Origin: an uncultured Sphingomonadaceae bacterium
GTDB lineage: Bacteria > Pseudomonadota > Alphaproteobacteria > Sphingomonadales > Sphingomonadaceae
Direction of reading: 5' to 3'
Assembly: GCA_938003725.1 (NCBI GenBank)
Contig: CALKXX010000014.1
Location: 1-11,624, forward strand
Length of the DNA stretch: 11,624 nt
Shown here: positions 1-6,557 of the stretch, piece by piece
Layout of the letters: the number at the start of each line of letters is the position of its first letter
How positions within the stretch are numbered: the first letter of the stretch is position 1
Position numbers and translations under genes: made by a program
The notes under the pieces: generated by a model
Database searches by the model: none
The model's input: the letters and a program-made list of their open reading frames with translations, nothing else
Told to the model about the DNA's origin: nothing

Positions 1-2
1 TC

Positions 3-152
3 TCACTGGTCGGTTGGCTGGTCTTTCGCCAGACATTGTCTGCGGCACAAATGGGATTCATCACGCTTATTTTGGTCGGAGCGATTGGCCTCAACCTGGC
101 GACTTCAACAGAACCGCCATCGACACAAAAAGAGTCAAAGGCGCAAAGTTGA
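3..152 (+). CDS. SMR-family small multidrug resistance transporter, C-terminal fragment
   Basis: The open frame enters from the left edge and ends at TGA, leaving the last 49 residues of a protein. The segment SLVGWLVFRQTLSAAQMGF followed by a hydrophobic stretch ending in GLNLATS lines up by eye with the end of E. coli EmrE (loop before helix 4, then helix 4, with the pattern F-x-Q-x-L then G-x-x-L-I-x-x-G...N-L). SMR proteins are about 105-110 residue inner-membrane proton antiporters that work as dimers and export cationic compounds or guanidinium. A hydrophilic tail of about 14 residues follows the last helix. The catalytic glutamate of helix 1 lies outside the window, so substrate class cannot be judged. 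The gene converges on the epoxide hydrolase with 9 bp between stop codons. A C-terminal piece of a larger EamA/DMT transporter is the main alternative. Confidence 0.7.
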   Translation, partial: SLVGWLVFRQTLSAAQMGFITLILVGAIGLNLATSTEPPSTQKESKAQS

Positions 153-161
153 CCGGCCTAG

Positions 162-1307
162 TTAAAGCTCCATCTCCCTGAAACCGGAACGAACTTCATC
201 AACAAAGATATTGGGCACTTCCATTGCGGCGAAATGTCCGCCACGTTCCGGTTCGTTCCAATATCTAATATTCTTGAACCGTTGCTCTGCCCAACGGCGT
301 GAGGGTGCAACAATTTCATTGGGAAAAACGCTACATGCGGATGGCATGGTGATCGGATCAACATTCGGGTTGCCAAAACTTTCTCGGTATAGCCGCGCAG
401 AGGATGCGCCTGCATTGTTGAGCCAATAGAGCATCACATTGTCGAGCAATCGATCGCGATCGAAGCTGTCATCGGGGGTCGTCGAGCTATCCGACCAACC
501 CTGGAATTTCTCTAGGATCCAAGCCATCTGACCAACCGGGGAATCCGCTAAACCATAGCCCAGTGTTTGCGGTTTCGTTCTCTGAATCTCTCCATATCCA
601 GCACCTTGCGATTGATAGTCGGCAAAATGCGCCAAAGCAGATTGCTCCTGTTTGGTCGGGTTTTTCATAATTTCCGCAGAGGGCGGCCCGACGATCACAA
701 AGTTCACGTGAATGCCCGCGCAACGACCCAAATTCTGGGCACCTATAACCGACGTGGTCATGCCGCCCCAATCTCCGCCTTGCGCAAAGTAACGATCATA
801 TCCCAACCGCCCCATCAACTCGTCCCAAACCTTTGCGATCTTTTCAATGCCCCAACCGGTTTCCCGTGGCTTGCCGGAAAATCCGTATCCAGGAAGAGAG
901 GGAATGACGAGATGATAAGCGTCCTTTGCTTCCCCGCCATGGGCAACCGGATCAGTGAGCGGTCCGATCACCTCCATAAACTCCACAATCGACCCGGGCC
1001 AGCCATGGGTCATGATGACCGGACGAGCCTCTGCTTCAGGAGAACGAATATGCATGAAGTGAATATCCACACCGTCAATCTCAGTCAGATGGTGCGGATA
1101 TTTATTCAACGCGTCCTGACAGCGCGACCAATCATATTCATTTCGCCAATAGTTCGAGACTTTTCGGACATAGTCGAGCGGAATACCTTGTGACCAATCA
1201 TCGACAGGTTCGGGGTCGGGCCAACGAATATGCCGCAACCGGATATCAAGATCATTCAGTTCTTTTTTGGGAATGTCGACTTTGAAGTCGCGAATTTCAT
1301 TGGTCAT
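162..1307 (-). CDS. Epoxide hydrolase (EHN-domain, microsomal/juvenile-hormone EH type)
   Basis: This 381-residue protein is an alpha/beta-hydrolase that opens epoxides to diols through a covalent aspartyl ester. It starts with the EHN region (about residues 5-110), which carries the family pattern R-L...R-W-P near residues 23-30. The oxyanion-hole motif HGWPGS is at 101-106. The nucleophile is D179 in GGDWGG. The base is H358 in ERGGHFAAMEVP, and the relay acid is probably E331, 27 residues before the histidine, the spacing I recall for mammalian microsomal EH. Y307, and less surely Y251, are candidate epoxide-activating tyrosines. Length is normal and there is no signal peptide or anchor, so it should be cytoplasmic. 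The ATG is preceded by AGGA at good distance. It lies 20 bp downstream of the acyl-CoA dehydrogenase gene on the same strand and is probably co-transcribed with it. The natural substrate is unknown. Confidence 0.92.
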   Translation of the reverse strand: MTNEIRDFKVDIPKKELNDLDIRLRHIRWPDPEPVDDWSQGIPLDYVRKVSNYWRNEYDWSRCQDALNKYPHHLTEIDGVDIHFMHIRSPEAEARPVIMTHGWPGSIVEFMEVIGPLTDPVAHGGEAKDAYHLVIPSLPGYGFSGKPRETGWGIEKIAKVWDELMGRLGYDRYFAQGGDWGGMTTSVIGAQNLGRCAGIHVNFVIVGPPSAEIMKNPTKQEQSALAHFADYQSQGAGYGEIQRTKPQTLGYGLADSPVGQMAWILEKFQGWSDSSTTPDDSFDRDRLLDNVMLYWLNNAGASSARLYRESFGNPNVDPITMPSACSVFPNEIVAPSRRWAEQRFKNIRYWNEPERGGHFAAMEVPNIFVDEVRSGFREMEL

Positions 1308-1327
1308 AGTCTATCCTAAGAAAAGGT

Positions 1328-2197
1328 TCACATCGTCGGAACGGGTGCATCACCGGAATAATCGTAAAAACCCTTGCCGGTCTTTCGCCCTAGCCAGCCC
1401 GCTTCAACATATTTGAGCAAGATAGGGGCGGGCCGGTATTTGGGATCACCGAAGTCACTTTGCAGGACGCGTAAAATCTCCAGAAGAGTATCCAACCCGA
1501 TTAGATCAGCGAGCGTCAGTGGTCCCATCGGATGACCAAGACCGAGTTGTACGCCGCGATCGATATCCTCCATGGAGGCTGTACCCTCGCCAAGGACGAA
1601 AAACGCTTCGTTGAGCATGGGTAACAATATGCGATTGACCACAAAACAGGGCGAGTCTTTGACCAACACCGGCTGCTTCCCGACCGCTTTGGCAAAATCG
1701 GTCGCCATGGCGGCGCTTTGATCGCTCGTGGCAAGACCGCGAATGACTTCAACCAGCCCCATTAACGGAACAGGGTTAAAGAAATGAACGCCGATAAAGC
1801 GACTGGGATCTTTCACCGCCTGTGCCAACCTGGTGATTGAGATAGAAGAGGTATTGGTGGCAAGCACCGCCCGATGCCCCAATATTTCCGATGCTGCTGC
1901 AAAAATCTGACGTTTGACTTCTTCGCGTTCGGTTGCCGCTTCGATGATGATATCCGCATTCGCCATAGGATCGAGTCGCACAATCGGTTCAATGCGGTCC
2001 AGCGCGGTATCGGCGGCTTGCTGCTCTATCTTTTCTTTCTCCACCAACCGAGCCAGCTGTTTTCCAATTGCAGCTTTGCCTTTCTCTGCAATTTCCTGAC
2101 TCATATCGGATAGATAGACGTGATATCCCGCCTGCGCTGATACTTGCGCGATGCCCATACCCATTTGTCCAGAGCCAATTATCCCGATTGCTTTCAT
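1328..2197 (-). CDS. 3-hydroxybutyryl-CoA dehydrogenase (3-hydroxyacyl-CoA dehydrogenase family)
   Basis: This 289-residue protein is a stand-alone 3-hydroxyacyl-CoA dehydrogenase of the Hbd/PaaH/FadB2 type. It interconverts (S)-3-hydroxyacyl-CoA and 3-oxoacyl-CoA with NAD(P). The Rossmann nucleotide loop GSGQMG is at residues 8-13, with D31 ending the second strand (usual for NAD preference). The substrate half has NTSS (S117), HFFNP with catalytic H138, the partner E150 in GLVEVI, and N188 in CFVVNR. The C-terminal domain follows (about 185-283) with GHPMGPLTLAD and KTGKGFYDY. Length is typical. The ATG is preceded by AGAGGA. It is the first gene of a two-gene unit with the epoxide hydrolase and diverges from the DUF1176 gene across 76 bp. 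Chain length preference, and hence the role (butanoate, polyhydroxybutyrate, beta-oxidation or phenylacetate), cannot be read from the sequence, so no symbol is given. Confidence 0.93.
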   Translation of the reverse strand: MKAIGIIGSGQMGMGIAQVSAQAGYHVYLSDMSQEIAEKGKAAIGKQLARLVEKEKIEQQAADTALDRIEPIVRLDPMANADIIIEAATEREEVKRQIFAAASEILGHRAVLATNTSSISITRLAQAVKDPSRFIGVHFFNPVPLMGLVEVIRGLATSDQSAAMATDFAKAVGKQPVLVKDSPCFVVNRILLPMLNEAFFVLGEGTASMEDIDRGVQLGLGHPMGPLTLADLIGLDTLLEILRVLQSDFGDPKYRPAPILLKYVEAGWLGRKTGKGFYDYSGDAPVPTM

Positions 2198-2273
2198 TGT
2201 GAATCCTCTTTGAAAAATAGACCGAATTTCAAAAACCCTAGCGATTCCATGACAAACTGGCTAGATTGCAAAT

Positions 2274-3374
2274 ATGCCCCCCTTAATCGCCTTTGCAGGA
2301 ATATTTGCCGCCACTGCCCTGGCGACCAGCGCCATCCCTCAACCAGGCCAGTTGAAGACATTCAAAGACTGGGTCGTCGGTTGCGACAATGGCGGTAACT
2401 GCGAGGCTGTGTCACTGGTGCCGAAACAAGGCGGCAGCTATGACGATTGGGACGGCCCGATTACGATTAGCCGTTCAGCCGGCGCGGAAGATGCCCTGAA
2501 AATCCGGGTGCTGTTTCAGTCGACCGATATTGATCGATATCAAATGACGGTAGATGGACAATTGGTGGATACAGGCCCAATTGTTGAAGGCGACTATCCA
2601 ATTGAAATTGTCGGTGAAGATGCCAAAAAAGTGGCTGAAGCCGTCAAGCGCGGCAACAAATTGAAAATCAGCGGCCCGGCTGGTGAAAATCTGACCCAAA
2701 TATCTCTTGCCGGTTCTTCAGCAGCGTTGCGTTATATTGATGCACAACAAAAGCGGGCAGGCACCCGCACGGCCCTGGTTGCAAAGGGGCGAAAGAATTT
2801 CGCGCCGCTAAGTTCTGCAACACCGGTTTACGCCGTCGATCAGTGGGAAAAATCGGAAATGACGCCAGAGGCCGGCGAGTTGGTTGCCTTGGTCGAAAAC
2901 TCTGCTTGCAAAGAAGACCGCTTTGGTGTGACCGAGGATCGGGCCTACCCGATGGGGAAACGAGACGGGACATTTCGCGCGCTCGTTCTGGTATCGTGCG
3001 GATCCGGTGCCTATAATTTCTCCAGCGCCGCTTATATCGGGGAATATGAAGAGGGTGGCCGCGGGACCAAAGGATGGACTTTCGAACCGGCAAAATTTGA
3101 TATGCCGCCCGGGTGGGGCGGTGACGGCGGACCGCCTTTGCTGGTCAATAGCTATTGGGACGAGACAGACCAAATCCTTGGCAGCTATGCAAAGGGGCGC
3201 GGTCTAGGCGATTGCGGAAGCTCGGAACGCTATGTCTGGGACGGTAACATGTTCCGTCTGATTGAAGCGTCGAGCATGAACGAATGCCGCGGTGCCTATC
3301 AATGGATAACGACCTGGCGCGCACGCTATAACAAGGTCGATGGGCGTCTGGAGCAAGCAGCCGCCGTCAACTAG
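2274..3374 (+). CDS. DUF1176 domain-containing exported protein
   Basis: This 366-residue protein of unknown function matches the DUF1176 family, common in alpha- and gammaproteobacteria. Signs are the N-terminal F-K-D-W-x-V-x-C-D-N pattern (residues 30-39), which resembles the start of IalB-like domains, and the C-terminal GLGDCG...W-x-G...F-x-L...NECRG block (310-340). A short hydrophobic leader (about 1-20, ending ATSA before IPQ) suggests Sec export, although it has no basic residue before the hydrophobic core. Six cysteines (37, 43, 212, 242, 314, 338) form three close pairs and would suit three disulfides in the periplasm. An in-frame TAG at 2262 leaves this ATG as the only reasonable start. 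No Shine-Dalgarno precedes it. The gene stands alone, divergent from the dehydrogenase and convergent with egtD at a 6 bp gap. The family assignment is fairly sure; the function is not known. Confidence 0.85.
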   Translation: MPPLIAFAGIFAATALATSAIPQPGQLKTFKDWVVGCDNGGNCEAVSLVPKQGGSYDDWDGPITISRSAGAEDALKIRVLFQSTDIDRYQMTVDGQLVDTGPIVEGDYPIEIVGEDAKKVAEAVKRGNKLKISGPAGENLTQISLAGSSAALRYIDAQQKRAGTRTALVAKGRKNFAPLSSATPVYAVDQWEKSEMTPEAGELVALVENSACKEDRFGVTEDRAYPMGKRDGTFRALVLVSCGSGAYNFSSAAYIGEYEEGGRGTKGWTFEPAKFDMPPGWGGDGGPPLLVNSYWDETDQILGSYAKGRGLGDCGSSERYVWDGNMFRLIEASSMNECRGAYQWITTWRARYNKVDGRLEQAAAVN

Positions 3375-3380
3375 GATATC

Positions 3381-4340
3381 TTAGGGCGCATGCCGATAGG
3401 GATGTGCTTCAGCCAGTATCAAAGAAAAAAAGTCCTGTTCGTCGCTCCACTCGCGCAGCGGCGACCACCCCCCAGCACGAAGCATCAACCGGGCATCACG
3501 TAATCCGTATTTATGGCTATTTTCCACATGGAGCCTGTCGCCTTGTGAAAGGCCAAATTTTCGCCCGTCGATTGTGAACGTCATGTCCGATTGCGTTTCC
3601 AGATAGATTTCAATCCGGGCATAAAGGTCGTTCCAAACGGCAATATGACGAAATATTTCGACGGGTATATCGCCATCCAATTCCGCATTTATCCGGTGTA
3701 AGAGGTTGAGTGAAAACTGCGCCGTTACACCCGCGCTATCATCATAGGCGTCGACCAGTTTCTGCTGATCTTTAATCCGATCAAAACCGATGAGCAGTTG
3801 CGACCCCGTCCCTAGCGTTTCGCGCATGGACCGAAGCAAGTCCACAGAGGTACGTGCAATCATATTACCTATGGTTGATCCCGGAAAAAAGCCAAGTTTT
3901 GGCATATCTTCAACTTCCACCGGTAGTTTCAGCGGCCGCATGAAATCTGCTTCCAGTGGATAGATCGGCAATGAAGGAAACTGACTCTTCAATTCTGCTG
4001 CGCTATCGGCCAGAAACGCGCCTGAAATATCGATCGGGACATAGGCAGCAATATCGACCGCCCTTAACAGATGCGGCGTTTTCGTGGAGCTGCCAGAGCC
4101 AAATTCCACTACTGCGCGGCCACGCTCGCCCAATTGCGCCACCTCTCCGCAATAGCGTTCAAGCAGCCCCGTTTCCGTGCGTGTCGGATAATATTCGGGC
4201 AATTCCGTTATCTGTTCAAACAGTTCGGACCCCGCCCTGTCATATAGCCAGCGCGCAGGAATGGCGTGGCTTCCTTCTTCAAAACAGCGCAAGACGTCGC
4301 TGCGAAACCCCGGATCAATCGGGGCGGTATTCATATCCAT
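3381..4340 (-). CDS. egtD: L-histidine N-alpha-methyltransferase EgtD (ergothioneine biosynthesis)
   Basis: EgtD trimethylates the alpha-amino group of histidine with three S-adenosylmethionine to give hercynine, the first step of ergothioneine synthesis. This 319-residue copy has the family's usual length. The substrate-side motif ITELPEYYPTRTE is at 44-56. The SAM loop VVEFGSGSSTKT is at 77-88. GSTIGNM (154-160) carries N159, and AYDDSAGVTAQF (198-209) carries Y199; by eye these match the histidine-binding residues of mycobacterial EgtD (N166, Y206). E273 and S275 in HVENSHKYG probably match E282 and S284. It is cytoplasmic. The ATG is preceded by GAGGA about 10 nt upstream; a second ATG two codons in is possible. 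It lies 36 bp after egtB on the same strand, so the two are almost certainly one transcript. It is clearly the EgtD/DUF2260 family rather than a generic methyltransferase. Confidence 0.95.
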   Translation of the reverse strand: MDMNTAPIDPGFRSDVLRCFEEGSHAIPARWLYDRAGSELFEQITELPEYYPTRTETGLLERYCGEVAQLGERGRAVVEFGSGSSTKTPHLLRAVDIAAYVPIDISGAFLADSAAELKSQFPSLPIYPLEADFMRPLKLPVEVEDMPKLGFFPGSTIGNMIARTSVDLLRSMRETLGTGSQLLIGFDRIKDQQKLVDAYDDSAGVTAQFSLNLLHRINAELDGDIPVEIFRHIAVWNDLYARIEIYLETQSDMTFTIDGRKFGLSQGDRLHVENSHKYGLRDARLMLRAGGWSPLREWSDEQDFFSLILAEAHPYRHAP

Positions 4341-4376
4341 CGGGAATGCGTCCTCGGCGCGTGATTAATGGTGACC

Positions 4377-5549
4377 CTAAATATCCAGCGCAAGGCGCAG
4401 GCCGGTAAACTGCCAGCGCTGGTGGGGGTAAAAGAAATTGCGATAACTATCGCGGATATGCCCCGGCGAAGAAACGTCGCTTCCCCCCTTCAGAACAAAT
4501 TGGCCCGACATGAACTTGCCATTATACTCACCGACCGCACCCGCCGCCGGTTTAAATCCGGGATAGGGGCGATAGGCACTGCCCGTCCATTCCCAGACGG
4601 AACCTTTGTGAGGCAAACCATTTTGCGCCGCAACTTCCCATTCCGCTTCCGTGGGCAGACGTGCACCGTCCCACTTGCTGCCTGCCCAGCTTGCAAATGC
4701 ATCCGCCTCAAAAAAACTGATATGCCGGACAGGCACTTCCGGGTCTATTTCGGTCCAACCGGATAGCGTGAATTGTTCCGTAAGGCCTTCGCGCTGACGC
4801 CAATATAGGGGCCTATCTATACTTTGTTCCCGCGCCCAATCCCAGCCATCAGACAACCAATATGCCGGATTTTTATATCCATCGTCGTCGATAAATTCCT
4901 GCCATTCACGATTGTTCACCGGCCGATTGGCAATCGCGTGCGGGTGGATCATCGCGGCGTGGCGAGGGCCCTCACAATCAAACGCAAACTCGTTTTTGGT
5001 CTCGTCATGGCCAATTTCGTGCAAGCCGCTAGCCCCGGTAATCCAATCGAGTTTAACGGGTTCGATATGTGCGTCATCCAAAATATTCCGCACCGACGGC
5101 CCTAATGGATTGCGGGAGAATAGATGCAATATATCGGTTTGAAGCAACTCCTGATGTTGTTGCTCATGATGCAATCCCAACGCAACCAGCTTTGACTGTT
5201 CCGGCCCAAAACCCGTGATCGCGTCGGTCATCGCTGCATCAACATAGGCGCGATAACGTAAGATATCATCCAATGCCGGCCGGGTTAGCAGTCCGCGCTC
5301 GGGCCGTGCATGCCGATCACCTTCGGCCTCGTAATAGCTGTTGAACAGATAGGCATAATTCTCGTCAAAAATCCGATAGCCAGAGACATGATCACGGAGC
5401 AGAAAGGTTTCAAAAAACCAACTGGTATGAGCCAGATGCCATTTCGCAGGAGATGCATCTTCCATCGACTGCACCGTGGTATCGGCATCGGAAAGCCCGC
5501 CGACAAGGTCAACGCTATATCCACGCACAGCGCGATATTGGTCAGTCAA
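4377..5549 (-). CDS. egtB: Ergothioneine biosynthesis sulfoxide synthase EgtB
   Basis: EgtB is a mononuclear iron oxygenase that joins a thiol donor to C2 of the hercynine imidazole and forms the sulfoxide. The 390 residues comprise a DinB-like N-terminal domain (about 5-150) and a C-terminal FGE-sulfatase/C-type-lectin domain (about 170-390, with RLPTEAEWE at 297-305 and FTGLRLALD near the end). The three-histidine iron site is H41 in WHLAHTSWFFE plus H128 and H132 in HHEQQHQELL. FNSYYEAEG (69-77) carries the tandem tyrosines Y72/Y73 typical of type II EgtBs, which I recall using cysteine directly. No egtA or egtC is nearby, which fits. OvoA is excluded because it would add a methyltransferase domain. 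The start given is a TTG without a Shine-Dalgarno. The frame stays open to 5636, and an ATC at 5607-5609 with a strong Shine-Dalgarno may be the true start (410 residues). The identity is sure; the start is not. Confidence 0.94.
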   Translation of the reverse strand: MTDQYRAVRGYSVDLVGGLSDADTTVQSMEDASPAKWHLAHTSWFFETFLLRDHVSGYRIFDENYAYLFNSYYEAEGDRHARPERGLLTRPALDDILRYRAYVDAAMTDAITGFGPEQSKLVALGLHHEQQHQELLQTDILHLFSRNPLGPSVRNILDDAHIEPVKLDWITGASGLHEIGHDETKNEFAFDCEGPRHAAMIHPHAIANRPVNNREWQEFIDDDGYKNPAYWLSDGWDWAREQSIDRPLYWRQREGLTEQFTLSGWTEIDPEVPVRHISFFEADAFASWAGSKWDGARLPTEAEWEVAAQNGLPHKGSVWEWTGSAYRPYPGFKPAAGAVGEYNGKFMSGQFVLKGGSDVSSPGHIRDSYRNFFYPHQRWQFTGLRLALDI

Positions 5550-5613
5550 TGATAGGTTGTCAAAGGCAGACGGTGGCTGATGTGTGGAATATTCAGGCTG
5601 GCTTGCGATACGC

Positions 5614-5620
5614 CCTCTCC
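5614..5620 (-). promoter_or_regulatory. Strong Shine-Dalgarno upstream of the annotated egtB start
   Basis: On the minus strand these bases read GGAGAGG. The next codon in the egtB frame at ideal spacing is ATC at 5607-5609: 7 nt from the GGAG core, 4 nt from the GAGG core. The TTG at 5549 lies more than 60 nt further on and has no such site. The motif is visible directly; that it sets the egtB start is inference. Confidence 0.5.
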
Positions 5621-5642
5621 GGCAGGTTTTTGCAATTTACAG

Positions 5643-5670
5643 AACATAGAGCGAACGAAAACTGGGTCAA
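5643..5670 (-). promoter_or_regulatory. Predicted sigma-70-type promoter for egtB-egtD
   Basis: On the minus strand TTGACC (5665-5670) and TATGTT (5643-5648) are separated by 16 bp. This is the best -35/-10 pair in the 177 bp between the adenosyltransferase and egtB. Transcription would start near 5636, about 16 nt before the Shine-Dalgarno at 5614-5620. That would give egtBD its own promoter, independent of the gluQ cluster upstream. Confidence 0.5.
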
Positions 5671-5726
5671 TGATTTATGTTAGCAGCATGTTGTTGCATT
5701 TTTGCGCCGCGGTTTTTTTGGCCGCA

Positions 5727-6305
5727 CTAGCGAGAAGCGCCCGGCACCCATAAAATATCCGATTTACCGTCGTCATTCAGCGCCCTACCCAGCACGAACA
5801 AATAGTCAGAAAGTCTATTTATATAGGCTAGCGCCAACGGATTGATGGCCATATTTTGGGCGGCATCGACGGCGGTACGTTCTGCTCGCCGCGTCACAGC
5901 TCTGACCAGATGGATGGCCGCCGCAGCCTCGCTACCCCCAGGGAGGATGAAACTTGTCAGCGGATCCAAATCCCCGTTCAGTTGATCTATCTCTTCCTCG
6001 AGTCGTTCAACCTGCGAAGATATGATGCGCAATTCCATTTCGCTTGGCGCAAAATCGCTGCCTTTCTCTCCCGGCGTTGCCAGATCTGCGCCCAGATCGA
6101 ACAAGTCATTTTGAATGACCCGCAGTTTTGCGATCAAGTCGCTATCACTGATCGCGCATATCGCTACGCCCAATGCACTATTGAGTTCATCAATGTCGCC
6201 GATCGCGGACATGCGCGGATCATTTTTACCGATCCGCGAACCATCGACTAGACCCGTTGTGCCGTCATCCCCGGTCTTTGTATAAATTTTGTTGAGTTTG
6301 ACCAT
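5727..6305 (-). CDS. Cob(I)yrinic acid a,c-diamide adenosyltransferase (PduO-type ATR)
   Basis: This 192-residue enzyme transfers the 5'-deoxyadenosyl group of ATP to cob(I)alamin or cob(I)yrinic acid diamide, giving coenzyme B12. The PduO/MMAB fold is shown by the N-terminal ATP loop TKTGDDGTTGL (9-19), GDIDELNSALG (36-46), the arginine-rich helix RAVTRRAER (135-143) and YINRLSDYLFVLGR (161-174). It is a short five-helix-bundle protein that normally forms trimers in the cytoplasm. It is unrelated to the P-loop CobA/CobO type, so the symbol cobO, often used for it, would mislead. The ATG is 12 bp after the HIG1-type gene, with little Shine-Dalgarno, consistent with translation coupled to the upstream gene. 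It is the last gene of the gluQ-HIG1-ATR cluster. The likely client is methylmalonyl-CoA mutase or a B12-dependent reductase elsewhere; none is in the window. Confidence 0.93.
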   Translation of the reverse strand: MVKLNKIYTKTGDDGTTGLVDGSRIGKNDPRMSAIGDIDELNSALGVAICAISDSDLIAKLRVIQNDLFDLGADLATPGEKGSDFAPSEMELRIISSQVERLEEEIDQLNGDLDPLTSFILPGGSEAAAAIHLVRAVTRRAERTAVDAAQNMAINPLALAYINRLSDYLFVLGRALNDDGKSDILWVPGASR

Positions 6306-6317
6306 CAGGCTGACAAT

Positions 6318-6548
6318 TTAACTATTGCTGCCCGCAACCGCCAGCAAGATAACAACAAGCACAACGGCAATCGCCTGATATTTAACGCGGGCAAACATCA
6401 TTTCATTCTGCTTTTTATGCGACGCGGTCACACCCTCGGCATCCACATCATCGGGTCGCATATTGGCAAAAGCGATTAACCCGCGGACGAGTGCGAACAC
6501 GACGGCACCCGCCGCCAAAACGATAAGAAGGATCAGAAAATAGCTCAT
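6318..6548 (-). CDS. HIG1 / twin-transmembrane small membrane protein
   Basis: This 76-residue protein has two hydrophobic helices (about 2-27 and 57-73) joined by a charged loop. At the loop/helix-2 junction is QNEMMFARVKYQ (47-58), which matches the HIG1 signature Q-N-x-x-M-x-x-R-V-x-x-Q. HIG1 (RCF1-type) proteins assist cytochrome oxidase assembly or respiratory supercomplexes in mitochondria; the bacterial versions, often called twin transmembrane proteins, have no settled function. It should sit in the inner membrane with both ends on the same side. It lies 9 bp after the gluQ stop, with GGAGG overlapping the end of gluQ, and 12 bp before the adenosyltransferase, so co-transcription is very likely. 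I recall this gene beside the PduO-type adenosyltransferase in other alphaproteobacteria, but could not check. Confidence 0.82.
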   Translation of the reverse strand: MSYFLILLIVLAAGAVVFALVRGLIAFANMRPDDVDAEGVTASHKKQNEMMFARVKYQAIAVVLVVILLAVAGSNS

Positions 6549-6557
6549 AATGGTAAC

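Noticed and set aside
567..1193. 208-residue open frame on the plus strand
   Set aside because: It is antisense to the epoxide hydrolase over its catalytic core and its translation has no recognisable family.
2668..3173. Two overlapping minus-strand open frames of 121 and 141 residues
   Set aside because: They are antisense to the DUF1176 gene, arginine/proline-rich in the manner of shadow frames, and have no start signals.
5310..5683. Plus-strand frames of 76-80 residues across the egtB 5' end
   Set aside because: They overlap conserved egtB sequence or its likely promoter in antisense and show no family resemblance or ribosome-binding site.
5703..5726. GC-rich palindrome CCGCGG followed by a run of seven T, terminator-like
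   Set aside because: The T run is on the plus strand, where no gene ends. On the minus strand, which carries the adenosyltransferase, it reads as A, and the best stem is only about 4 bp.
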